Of a DNA stretch of 32,011 bases, positions 19,942 to 27,009 are shown in pieces. Below the pieces are notes generated by a model that had not been told where the DNA came from, made no database searches, and saw nothing but the letters and a program-made list of their open reading frames with translations. The position numbers and the translations under genes were made by a program. The DNA comes from Candidatus Zambryskibacteria bacterium RIFOXYD1_FULL_40_13 (GTDB lineage: Bacteria > Patescibacteriota > Minisyncoccia > Phycocordibacterales > DATDWN01). How positions within the stretch are numbered: position 1 is the stretch's first letter; each line of letters begins with the position of its first letter. The stretch spans positions 1 to 32,011 of the forward strand of contig MHWY01000007.1 of NCBI GenBank assembly GCA_001824295.1, in the 5' to 3' direction.

Positions 19942-20863
19942 TCGAGAAAAACCAAACAAAGCAAGAGCACTTTTCGACCGTGGAGAATACCCCGAAGCGC
20001 GAAAGTTGCTCGAGGGAATCACCACAAAAGACCCGTCAATTCGGATCAATGTACTTTCAGCTCTTATAGGGGTTCTTGATCATGTGTCGGAAAATGAGAA
20101 GCTCTTAGCTGTTGCAAACGAAGGAATCGAAGTTGCTACTATCGCAGGCAATAATACAATGCGGAGTTATTTTTTGGGAAAGAAGTGCTTCTTTCTAATG
20201 TCGAATCTCTCTATGATTATCTACCGACAAAAGAACCTAACACTCTCGGCACGGGTATTTGAGTGGATCGGCTTCTCATTGGAGCGCGATAAAAATGAGT
20301 ATGAGGCGATTGGAGAGGAGCGTAAAAAACTTGAGAAAGAAATCGACTTGTCGCTCGAGACCGTTATCGATGAAGTAGAACGCGACTCTGATCATGACTT
20401 CAGAGGCCATCAGTTTTCCACCATCGGCGATGCCTACAGCTCAAAGTACTTGGCAGACAAGCTCGACTTTCAGGATGGCGGAAAGTACAAAAGTAAAATT
20501 GCCAACTTATATTTAGTGAGGCGTTGGAATCTCGATAGGTACCTCTACGGTAAAGACGTACGACACAAAATCGACCAGTCCCGAGATAGTTGCATCAAGT
20601 ACTTCGAGCGATCGATCGTAGAGTTTGGACTTGCTGGAAAAAAGTCAGAGCAGGCGCATGCGATTTACAATCTCGCAGTGAAGATGCAATTGTTCAATTG
20701 TTTCCGACGAGCAAAGAAACTACTAACAGAAGCGCGGACGATGGCGGAATCGATAAATGAGAACCGACTGCTTGATAAAATTACAAAACTCGAGGTGTCA
20801 GTAACGGATAGGAACCGCAACATCAGGGACTACGTTTCAGAAATGGGCTTAGACATGCCTTAA
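19934..20863 (+). CDS. Cargo protein 3, TPR-like helical repeat protein
   Basis: 309 residues, almost all alpha-helical. The N-terminus KARALFDRGEYPEARKLLEG and the segment AIYNLAVKMQLFNCFRRAKKLL follow the tetratricopeptide pattern (A at 8, G/A at 8-20 spacing, paired helices), with weaker repeats between, including SALIGVLDHVSENEKLLAVAN. TPR proteins act as binding scaffolds; in a three- or four-gene cargo operon this could be the sensor or adaptor. No catalytic motif is seen. It starts inside the end of the DUF4238 gene and is followed after 8 nt by the membrane protein. Confidence 0.65.
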   Translation: MSDREKPNKARALFDRGEYPEARKLLEGITTKDPSIRINVLSALIGVLDHVSENEKLLAVANEGIEVATIAGNNTMRSYFLGKKCFFLMSNLSMIIYRQKNLTLSARVFEWIGFSLERDKNEYEAIGEERKKLEKEIDLSLETVIDEVERDSDHDFRGHQFSTIGDAYSSKYLADKLDFQDGGKYKSKIANLYLVRRWNLDRYLYGKDVRHKIDQSRDSCIKYFERSIVEFGLAGKKSEQAHAIYNLAVKMQLFNCFRRAKKLLTEARTMAESINENRLLDKITKLEVSVTDRNRNIRDYVSEMGLDMP

Positions 20864-20871
20864 CAACTACC

Positions 20872-21276
20872 ATGGGAACTTCAACCATATTCTCAATTCT
20901 GCCAAATGATTTTTTAATACAACTCGTGGCGATGACTGGAAAGTCCGTCGCGGGAATGTTTTGGCAAGCAGTGACAGTGCTCTGGTCCGGCTATTGGCCT
21001 TACATTTTACTAATAATCGTTTTGATCGTTGTGTACGAACTACTCACATGGAATGGTGGGTGGCACTACAACTCACGCAATGGCTTTTCGCCTGGGTTTA
21101 ACCGCTTGGTGGGTAGTGGTGTGTTCGCACTTTACTCGGCGATCTTCTTTGCTTTTATTCACTTTGTTTTTGGAGACAGCATTTACCTTGAACAGTATTG
21201 GCCGTACCTGGTTCATGCTCTGGCTTTCCCGTTAACGTGGCTAACTCTGCGTAAAATCGGCTTCTGGGTGTATTAA
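20872..21276 (+). CDS. Cargo protein 4, small membrane protein
   Basis: 134 residues with about three transmembrane segments: residues 38-60 (YWPYILLIIVLIVVYELL), about 81-102 and about 108-125. Before the first is an amphipathic region. No conserved motif is recognised. Short membrane proteins ending a cargo operon with an RNase-like protein would fit a membrane-acting effector or an anchor, but this is context only. It is the last gene before the right structured element. Confidence 0.65.
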   Translation: MGTSTIFSILPNDFLIQLVAMTGKSVAGMFWQAVTVLWSGYWPYILLIIVLIVVYELLTWNGGWHYNSRNGFSPGFNRLVGSGVFALYSAIFFAFIHFVFGDSIYLEQYWPYLVHALAFPLTWLTLRKIGFWVY

Positions 21277-21327
21277 AAATCTCTAGTTTGATACCATTGC
21301 ATATGTTCTTACCTCGTTGAGCATGCG

Positions 21328-21510
21328 GAGCAAATGAAAGAGCGCCTTTGTGGCGTTTTTTCATTTGCTCTGCGAAACAAAGCGAAGCTTTGTGCCCAGG
21401 GCTCGAAGGAATCCACGGTTTACGCTTGCAACAGCAAGTGTCGTGGATTCCCGTTTTCAAATCTAATGAGCGACGGCGAATTAGATTTGAAAAAGAGATC
21501 CCTGGTCGCA
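21328..21510. repeat. Structured island-flanking element, right copy
   Basis: 183 nt, same length as the left copy and identical over the first 80 nt. Stems: 21408-21417 with 21442-21451, an inner stem 21425-21429 with 21434-21438, and 21458-21467 with 21480-21489. Against the left copy, twelve base pairs are changed on both strands so that pairing is kept, and one mismatch of the left copy is paired here. The unpaired blocks GT(C/T)TACG, TGT, CGTTTT and AAAAAGAG are conserved. It ends in CCCTGGTCGCA, as does the left copy. Confidence 0.85.
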
Positions 21511-21539
21511 AACAGAACAGGTGTACAGAATCTGTAGGA

Positions 21540-21561
21540 TTCGAGACCCCTGGTCGCAGAG
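21540..21561 (+). other. Putative attachment core (right), copy of tRNA-Asn 3' end
   Basis: TTCGAG, then ACCCC, then TGGTCGCAGAG repeats the last 20 nt of tRNA-Asn with one extra base. It does not belong to a complete tRNA here: the sequence upstream (about 21511-21539) has no D-arm or acceptor half. Confidence 0.65.
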
Positions 21562-21594
21562 CCCATTAGAACAGAATTGTGATAATATTATGTT

Positions 21595-21993
21595 GTGCAA
21601 CCAAATGCTAATCGAAATATCCTAATTATTGTGCTTGTTTTTATTGCTATTGTTTTTGGTGGTATTATGCTCGGATTCTGGTATTCGCGACTTCCTAGTA
21701 ACAACCCACAAAAAAGTCAGGCGGGGTGTGAGAGTGTGGGTGGAGATTGGGATGCCGTGGCGGGCAGATGTCTCGTTTCGTATAAAAAAGAGGGAGAACC
21801 ATGTGTTGATGGAGGGCAGTGTAAAAGCGGAATTTGTTTCCCACCTACACTAACTGAAGAACAAGAAGTGGTTCTTTTGGGCGGCCATTTGAAAAATGTA
21901 GTGGGAACTTGTTATTCTGATGAACAAATAACTGGCTGTGTCAAACAAGTACTTATGGGTATAGTATCAAAGGAATCAATGTGTTTAGATTAG
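21595..21993 (+). CDS. Membrane-anchored cysteine-rich extracytoplasmic protein
   Basis: 132 residues starting with GTG. A TAATAT box ends 6 nt before it. One transmembrane helix (about residues 8-28) is followed by a polar linker and a domain with eight cysteines, including GCESVGGDWDAVAGRC and CVDGGQCKSGIC, a spacing typical of disulfide-rich modules outside the cell. No named family is recognised. It is the first gene after the island and may be unrelated to it. Confidence 0.6.
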   Translation: MQPNANRNILIIVLVFIAIVFGGIMLGFWYSRLPSNNPQKSQAGCESVGGDWDAVAGRCLVSYKKEGEPCVDGGQCKSGICFPPTLTEEQEVVLLGGHLKNVVGTCYSDEQITGCVKQVLMGIVSKESMCLD

Positions 21994-22035
21994 CAATGAT
22001 ATATGTAATTTAAAAAGGTGGGATAAAATTTCTAT

Positions 22036-22212
22036 ATGAGCAAAACAAAACTATTATTACTGGTTCTTGCAATATTATGCGGTATATTTTTTATTATATA
22101 TGGTGGATATGATGACAGTCCAGGAGGACAAGGAATTGGATTACTGGTAGTCATAATCGGTATCGTAAGTATAGTAAGGAACAAGAGAAAAACACCAAAC
22201 CTAAAAGTGTAG
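22036..22212 (+). CDS. 58-residue membrane protein, copy 1
   Basis: MSKTKLLLLVLAILCGIFF, then YGGYDDSPGGQGIG, then LLVVIIGIVSIV and a basic tail. Two transmembrane helices are joined by a glycine-rich acidic loop, forming a helical hairpin. A TAAAAT box lies 6 nt before the ATG, predicting a leaderless mRNA. A near-identical gene lies at 23193-23369; most nucleotide differences are outside the second helix, so both copies look maintained. Function unknown. Confidence 0.65.
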   Translation: MSKTKLLLLVLAILCGIFFIIYGGYDDSPGGQGIGLLVVIIGIVSIVRNKRKTPNLKV

Positions 22213-22249
22213 GGTTTTTGGTGTATCTTATTCAATAAATCAATCCGGG

Positions 22250-22302
22250 AACTAATAGGTCCTAAACTGCACCCACTCGTGTGAGTCAGTCATCTTATGA
22301 TA
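22250..22302 (-). pseudogene. Orphan 3' end of the 23409-23954 gene
   Basis: The segment matches the last codons of the minus-strand gene ending at 23409 (encoding roughly FYHKMTDSHEWVQF), but has no upstream coding part. It is a by-product of the 279-bp duplication. Confidence 0.7.
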
Positions 22303-22312
22303 TAATAAAAAA

Positions 22313-22678
22313 ATGAAAAGTTTTAGAAATTTTATATTTATTTTTTTGGCTCAATTTATTTACTATCTTCATTTTGTATCTACGTTCATTATTCATTTTG
22401 GGTGGCTTTTTCCTCGCTATAGAGTGGCATATATAATTTTTTTGATTCTTGTTCCTCTTCATTGGCTTTTATTAAATGGTAATTGTATATTCACAGTCTG
22501 GGAACATTATTTAAGAAGAAAAACAAATAAAAATTTTAATCCAGCAGGAAAAAATTTCACTGCAATAAACCTAAAAAAGTTTTTTGGTATAAATGTTACA
22601 AATCGTTGTGTTGATGTAACTTCCTTGAGTTTTATTATAGGAATGATTATTTTGCAAACCTTCTTATTATTTAAGTAA
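22313..22678 (+). CDS. Small polytopic membrane protein
   Basis: 121 residues. Hydrophobic segments are near residues 7-30, 38-57 and 102-119. The motif LLNGNCIFTVWEHYLRR after the second helix resembles a conserved Cys/Trp-Glu segment found in small uncharacterised membrane proteins of the DUF2784 type; the assignment is tentative. TATAAT, partly made by the duplication junction, lies 6 nt before the ATG. The next gene follows after 5 nt, so the two form an operon. Confidence 0.6.
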   Translation: MKSFRNFIFIFLAQFIYYLHFVSTFIIHFGWLFPRYRVAYIIFLILVPLHWLLLNGNCIFTVWEHYLRRKTNKNFNPAGKNFTAINLKKFFGINVTNRCVDVTSLSFIIGMIILQTFLLFK

Positions 22679-22683
22679 AAACC

Positions 22684-23088
22684 ATGACTGGATTATTAAA
22701 AAAAGGAAAATATAATTCTAGTATTCTGTGCGCTTCTTCTATTATTTATTTTTTTGTGGGCATAGTCACAATTCCAAAGGATATCTATCTTTCAATCTTG
22801 CTTTTTATCGTGATGCTTTTTTCAGTTCTACACCATGGAAATTTTAAAAACTTTGACTTTAAGTTTTTAGATTGGACATTTGGAATGATTTTGGCCGTGT
22901 ATCTTTATTATCTTGTTAGGGTGAAATTTGATGTTTATATTTTTTCTTTTCTTTTAATTCTTACAGCAATCAGATTAGTTGATCATGTTTTATTCAAGGA
23001 AAAGCGTTATGGAATTTTTAGTTATACTCATTCCCTGTGGCATTTACTATCAGGGTTAATAATTGTTTTTATAATTTCCTACAATTAA
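22684..23088 (+). CDS. Membrane protein with CREST-like hydrolase motifs
   Basis: 134 residues and about four or five transmembrane helices. Three motifs match those of the CREST superfamily (alkaline ceramidases, PAQR receptors and relatives): S-x3-H in FSVLHHG (about residues 42-48), an aspartate in FLDWTFGM (about 60), and H-x3-H in HSLWHLLSG (about 119-123). These residues would bind a zinc ion in the membrane and support lipid amide hydrolysis. The protein is about half the usual length, so it could be a minimal member or a two-subunit form with the upstream membrane protein. Confidence 0.5.
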   Translation: MTGLLKKGKYNSSILCASSIIYFFVGIVTIPKDIYLSILLFIVMLFSVLHHGNFKNFDFKFLDWTFGMILAVYLYYLVRVKFDVYIFSFLLILTAIRLVDHVLFKEKRYGIFSYTHSLWHLLSGLIIVFIISYN

Positions 23089-23180
23089 AATATTAATTGC
23101 GTAATCATATCGCAGATCATTAAATTGACAAAACAACTGTCTAGGACAAAACTTAACTAACTAATTCAGCACATTTGTGC

Positions 23181-23459
23181 TAAAATTTCTATATGAGCAA
23201 AACAAAACTATTTCTCTTGGTTCTTGCGATATTATGCGGTATATTTTTTATTATATATGGTGGGTATGATGACAGTCCAGGAGGACAAGGAATTGGATTA
23301 CTGGTAGTCATAATCGGTATCGTAAGTATAGTAAGGAACAAGAGAAAAACACCAAACACAAAAGTCTAGAATTTTTGGGATGTTTTATTCAATAAATCAA
23401 TCTGGGAACTAATAGGCCCTAAACTGTACCCACTCGTGTGAGTCAGTCATCTTATGATA
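23181..23459. repeat. 279-bp duplication, copy 2
   Basis: Partner of 22024-22302 at a distance of 1157 bp. This copy is in the intact context: its right part is the genuine 3' end of the minus-strand gene ending at 23409. Confidence 0.9.
23193..23369 (+). CDS. 58-residue membrane protein, copy 2
   Basis: Differs from copy 1 by only two residues (L7 to F, and L56 to T). The reading frame, the upstream TAAAAT box and the two predicted helices are kept. It converges on the 186-codon frame on the minus strand (stop at 23409). Confidence 0.65.
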   Translation: MSKTKLFLLVLAILCGIFFIIYGGYDDSPGGQGIGLLVVIIGIVSIVRNKRKTPNTKV

Positions 23460-23954
23460 AAAACCCAACTCTGGGTTAATGTTTTTTGAATTAAAGATAA
23501 TCTGGTCCATTCCCTCCCATAAGAGGAATACAGCCACTGGATCAAGAAAAACAATAAGAAAAGAAAGAAATGCCTCACGCGATGAATCACCAAAGTGAAC
23601 CAGAGTGGCAATAATCATGCAGATAATACCAAGAAGAACCATAATAATACCAGTTTTCAAAACATCTCTTTTTTCCTTTTGTAGTAACTGATAATGTCGC
23701 AAGAAATGCGCACCAAGTCTCTCCTTAATAGTAGCTTCTCGTGATTCGTCCCTCTTGTTCTCTGGTACATGTAGTATAAGTTCAATATCACCACCATCTT
23801 TTCCACTAACCGCTCTTTTTATCTCATCAAGAAAATCAACAGAAAGAGCGCGGTCAGAATATGGCCTCATGTCAAAATCCGAAAAAATGTCGTCGTATTG
23901 GTCAAGCCTTACATATATTCCCTCTCTTTGATTTGTTTTAGTTTGTTTGTCCAT
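23409..23954 (-). CDS. Hypothetical membrane protein
   Basis: 181 residues from the ATG at 23954. TATAAT lies 6 nt before it; an in-frame ATG at 23969 overlaps that box and is unlikely. The first ~100 residues are soluble and charged (YVRLDQYDDIFSDFDMRPYS, then EIKRAV, then ELILHVPENKRDE), followed by a helix with KEKRDVLKTG and two transmembrane segments (about residues 99-120 and 130-148). The short C-terminal tail faces the cytoplasm. No family recognised. It is divergent from the P-type ATPase gene, with about 90 nt between starts. Confidence 0.65.
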   Translation of the reverse strand: MDKQTKTNQREGIYVRLDQYDDIFSDFDMRPYSDRALSVDFLDEIKRAVSGKDGGDIELILHVPENKRDESREATIKERLGAHFLRHYQLLQKEKRDVLKTGIIMVLLGIICMIIATLVHFGDSSREAFLSFLIVFLDPVAVFLLWEGMDQIIFNSKNINPELGFYHKMTDSHEWVQFRAY

Positions 23955-24044
23955 ACTCAAATTATACACAAAACTGTATATTTAAGAAACTTTATTGTTC
24001 CTTTTGTGGAATTGAAACTTTTGGTATAGTTGTACAATAAACAA

Positions 24045-26636
24045 ATGACAAAAACGATAAATGACGCCAAGTATTGGCAAATGTCAGTAGAAGAAACCGC
24101 TAAAGCACTTGAGACAAACATAGAAAGTGGTTTATCAGTGAAGGAAGTGGGAGTCCGTCTTGACCTTTTTGGCAGAAACACCTTTGAAACATCAAAAAAA
24201 TCCAGCAGGGTTAAAATCTTTCTCAGCCAGTTAAAAAGCCCCCTTATTCTGGTTCTAATCATAGCTGGTATTGTCACGCTCGTTATATCAGACTATCGTG
24301 ATGCTGTTTTTATTTTTGTTGCGGTTATTGTTAATTCAATTTTGGGTTTTTGGCAAGAAAACAAAGCTGAGAATGCTCTTGCCCATATAAAAACATACTT
24401 GAAACAAAGAGCACGTGTAATACGAGAAGGAAAAGAACAAGACATAGATGCTGAAGAAATCGTGCCTGGAGATATTATTCGTCTTGCTCAAGGTGACCGA
24501 GTTCCAGCCGATGCAAGGATTATTTTTGTTAATGATTTTCAGGTTGATGAGTCAGTTTTGACCGGAGAATCATTGCCGGTCACAAAGTCTGAAAATATGG
24601 TGCTGGGGTCAACAAATATAGCAGACCAAGACTCGATGATTTTTGCTGGTACCCTAGTAACACAAGGAATCTGTGCAGCAATAGTCTGTCGTACCGATGC
24701 AAGCACTGAATTAGGAAAAATCGCCTCTCTCCTAGCAGAAACTAGAAACGAGAAAACCCCTCTGCAAAAGGCAATTATTCGGTTTAGTGTATATCTTAGT
24801 ATATTACTAGGTTTTCTAACACTGGCTGTTTTTATCGTTGGTGTGCTTTCGGGTGAGCCACGACTGGAAATGTTTTTAACTTCAGTTGCTATTGCAGTTT
24901 CAGCCATACCAGAAGGTCTTCCAATATCCATGACTGTAATTCTTGCAGTAGGTGTAGAAAGAATGGCCAAGCGTAAAGGCGTGGTCCGTAAACTCATTGC
25001 AGCTGAAACTCTGGGTGGAACTACAGTCATTCTGACAGACAAAACTGGGACTCTAACCATGGCTAAAATGATGCTATCTAAAATAATTCCTTTTAAAACA
25101 AGTGAGGAGGAATTCCTCACCCGTGCCCTTGCAAACACCAGTGTACTAATAGAAAATCCAGAGGATGACCCTTCCTTATGGAGAATGAATGGAAGAATTA
25201 TGGAGACCACCCTAGTACAATCCGCTGCACTAAAAGGAATGGCTCTTTCAGGAATAACTGACAAATCTCATGTACTACAAACCACGCCATTTAATGCAGT
25301 TCATAAATTCTCTGCATCACTTATAAAAGAAGCTGACCAACATTTAATCGTATTGTTTGGTGCACCAGATATTTTACTTGCAAAATCATCATTTACAGAT
25401 GACGAAAGACTGGAGGTTGCCGAACAAATAAATTCCCTAGCCTCTTCGGGCGAGAGAATCTTGGGTCTTGCAATTAAAAAAATAGAACACACCGAAGATT
25501 TTTCCTTGGCAAATGACTCAAATTTCTCTGATTTATCCTTCCAGGGAATCATTACTTTTAGAGACCCCATTCGGCCAGGTATTAAGCATGTTGTTGATAA
25601 AGTGAGGCAGGCAGGCATAAGAACAATCATAATGACCGGTGACCACCAAGGAACCGCTGTGGCCGTAGCCAAGGAGATTGGTCTAGTTGTTGACCAGAGG
25701 TCAATTCTTGACGCTTCAGAACTCGCCACCATATCTGACGAGTCCTTACGAGAAAGACTTCCCTTTCTCACAGTCGTATCACGAGTTACACCATTTGATA
25801 AAATGCGGATAGTAAAGTTATTTCAGGAATCTGGTGAAACAGTTGCGATGACTGGTGATGGAGTCAATGACGCTCCAAGCATCAGCCAGGCCGATGTGGG
25901 TATAGCTATGGGGTCAGGAACAGAAGTATCACAAAGTGTGGCAGATTTAATACTACTTGATGACAACTTTGAAACAATAGTTTCTGCGGTAGAAGAAGGA
26001 AGACAAATACTTGGAAATATACGCAAGGTTCTTGTTTATTTACTATCAAATGTTGCCGACGGCCTTATCCTGATTGGAGGTTCAATACTTGTTGGTATAC
26101 CGCTACCACTAAATGCTCTTCAAATATTGTGGGTTAATTTTTTTACGGATAGTTTTCCAGCTATTGCTTTTGCTTTCGAGAAAGACAATAACGGCCTATC
26201 AAATAAACCAAGCAAAAACTCCCAGTTGTTCGACCCCCTTATGAAAACATTAATTCTGATAATCGGTGTCTCTACAAGTGCAATGCTTTTTGCTATTTAC
26301 TATATTTTATTAAAGTTGGGTCACAATCCAGACATTGTGAAGACATTTACTTTTGCAGCCTTTGGTACATACACACTCATGCTAGCCCTTTCAGTAAAAA
26401 GCCTAAACGAAAGTATTCTGTCGTATTCTCCATTTTCAAACAGGTACCTTGCGGGTGGAATCATACTTGGACTGATTCTCATGGCTTCTGCTATTTATTT
26501 ACCATTACTTCAAACACTTTTTGGTACTGTTGCGCTACCGCTTAGCTGGATAATAGGCGTTGTTTTGATTGGTTTGTTTAATATTGTTTTGGTTGAAATT
26601 GCTAAGTGGTCTTTCAGACGATTCAAAAATAGATGA
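24045..26636 (+). CDS. Cation-transporting P-type ATPase (type II, calcium-pump-like)
   Basis: 863 residues. Couples ATP hydrolysis to cation transport across the membrane. Actuator loop TGES (173-176), phosphorylation site D332 in DKTGTLT, and hinge TGDGVNDAP (603-611) are intact. The membrane site PEGLP in helix 4 and LWVNFFTDSFPA in helix 6 match calcium/manganese-type pumps more than heavy-metal pumps; no N-terminal metal-binding CxxC domain is present. The nucleotide domain is compact. I chose the ATG at 24045, with TACAAT ending 6 nt before it. The ion is inferred from motifs and could differ, for example in Na+ or K+ pumps of type IID. Confidence 0.93.
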   Translation: MTKTINDAKYWQMSVEETAKALETNIESGLSVKEVGVRLDLFGRNTFETSKKSSRVKIFLSQLKSPLILVLIIAGIVTLVISDYRDAVFIFVAVIVNSILGFWQENKAENALAHIKTYLKQRARVIREGKEQDIDAEEIVPGDIIRLAQGDRVPADARIIFVNDFQVDESVLTGESLPVTKSENMVLGSTNIADQDSMIFAGTLVTQGICAAIVCRTDASTELGKIASLLAETRNEKTPLQKAIIRFSVYLSILLGFLTLAVFIVGVLSGEPRLEMFLTSVAIAVSAIPEGLPISMTVILAVGVERMAKRKGVVRKLIAAETLGGTTVILTDKTGTLTMAKMMLSKIIPFKTSEEEFLTRALANTSVLIENPEDDPSLWRMNGRIMETTLVQSAALKGMALSGITDKSHVLQTTPFNAVHKFSASLIKEADQHLIVLFGAPDILLAKSSFTDDERLEVAEQINSLASSGERILGLAIKKIEHTEDFSLANDSNFSDLSFQGIITFRDPIRPGIKHVVDKVRQAGIRTIIMTGDHQGTAVAVAKEIGLVVDQRSILDASELATISDESLRERLPFLTVVSRVTPFDKMRIVKLFQESGETVAMTGDGVNDAPSISQADVGIAMGSGTEVSQSVADLILLDDNFETIVSAVEEGRQILGNIRKVLVYLLSNVADGLILIGGSILVGIPLPLNALQILWVNFFTDSFPAIAFAFEKDNNGLSNKPSKNSQLFDPLMKTLILIIGVSTSAMLFAIYYILLKLGHNPDIVKTFTFAAFGTYTLMLALSVKSLNESILSYSPFSNRYLAGGIILGLILMASAIYLPLLQTLFGTVALPLSWIIGVVLIGLFNIVLVEIAKWSFRRFKNR

Positions 26637-26664
26637 TTGACTTTTGTGTACAACATTATATTAT
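26637..26664 (+). promoter_or_regulatory. Promoter of the zinc-ribbon orphan gene
   Basis: TTGACT (26637-26642), a 16-nt spacer and TATTAT (26659-26664), starting right after the ATPase stop codon. Confidence 0.6.
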
Positions 26665-26704
26665 TCTATTGGACAGTTAACTTGGAGAAGCCCGAGGAGA
26701 TGCC

Positions 26705-26920
26705 ATGCTCGACATACCAAAGGATAAGAGCTATCCGTGGGACGCGGGACAGTGTGACGATTGTGGGGGCATTGGATGTCCCACCTGTGGGGACAAGGGT
26801 TGGCTTGAGAAAACCAATCCAAAAGCGAGAAAGTGTGCCTGGGCTGGGTGCAAGAAAGTACTGCCGTCCTACCACATAGCCGTATACTGCTCCAACAGGT
26901 GCGCCAACCTGGACGCCTGA
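26705..26920 (+). CDS. GC-rich double zinc-ribbon orphan protein
   Basis: 71 residues with ten cysteines. The N-terminal half has CDDCGGIGCPTCGDKGWL, a DnaJ-type C-x-x-C-x-G-x-G-C-x-x-C module. The C-terminal half has CAWAGCKKVLP, then H, then YCSNRC, resembling a treble-clef or FCS-type zinc finger. Two zinc ions are likely; partners could be RNA, DNA or protein. The start has GAGGAG 5 nt upstream. The gene has its own promoter and terminator and is richer in GC than the ATPase and SET genes, as in the other orphan cassettes. Confidence 0.7.
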   Translation: MLDIPKDKSYPWDAGQCDDCGGIGCPTCGDKGWLEKTNPKARKCAWAGCKKVLPSYHIAVYCSNRCANLDA

Positions 26921-26947
26921 GTGGCAAGAACCGCCTACCGAGAGATT

Positions 26948-26978
26948 CGCCCGATCTCTTGTCGGGCGGATTTCTTTT
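26948..26978 (+). terminator. Rho-independent terminator of the zinc-ribbon gene
   Basis: Stem CGCCCGA (26948-26954) with TCGGGCG (26962-26968), then GATTTCTTTT. Confidence 0.8.
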
Positions 26979-27009
26979 AATCTTTTTATACCTCTGATAT
27001 GCTTCTGAA

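Larger units (their letters stand above)
16994..21561. mobile_element. tRNA-Asn-anchored genomic island
   Basis: About 4.57 kb bounded by the tRNA 3' end and its imperfect copy at 21540-21561, with a 183-nt structured element just inside each end. Cargo: an excisionase-type HTH gene (minus) divergent from four plus-strand genes in one operon. No integrase or transposase is present, so movement would need an enzyme from elsewhere in the genome. The cargo genes are unrelated to the surrounding housekeeping genes. Confidence 0.65.
22024..22302. repeat. 279-bp duplication, copy 1
   Basis: Matches 23181-23459 with no length change and roughly twenty substitutions. It contains a complete 58-codon gene and, antisense, the last codons of the gene that ends at 23409. 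Copy 1 therefore carries a broken gene end. Confidence 0.9.

Noticed and set aside
16991-21510. Retron or CRISPR-type repeat
   Set aside because: No reverse transcriptase, no cas gene and no regularly spaced repeat array. The two copies are 4.3 kb apart.
21334-21569. Open frames across the right structured element
   Set aside because: They run through hairpin arms that vary freely between the two copies, so coding constraint is not supported.
24539-26026. Antisense open frames within the P-type ATPase gene
   Set aside because: The plus-strand gene has all family motifs; the antisense frames are shadows with no start signals.
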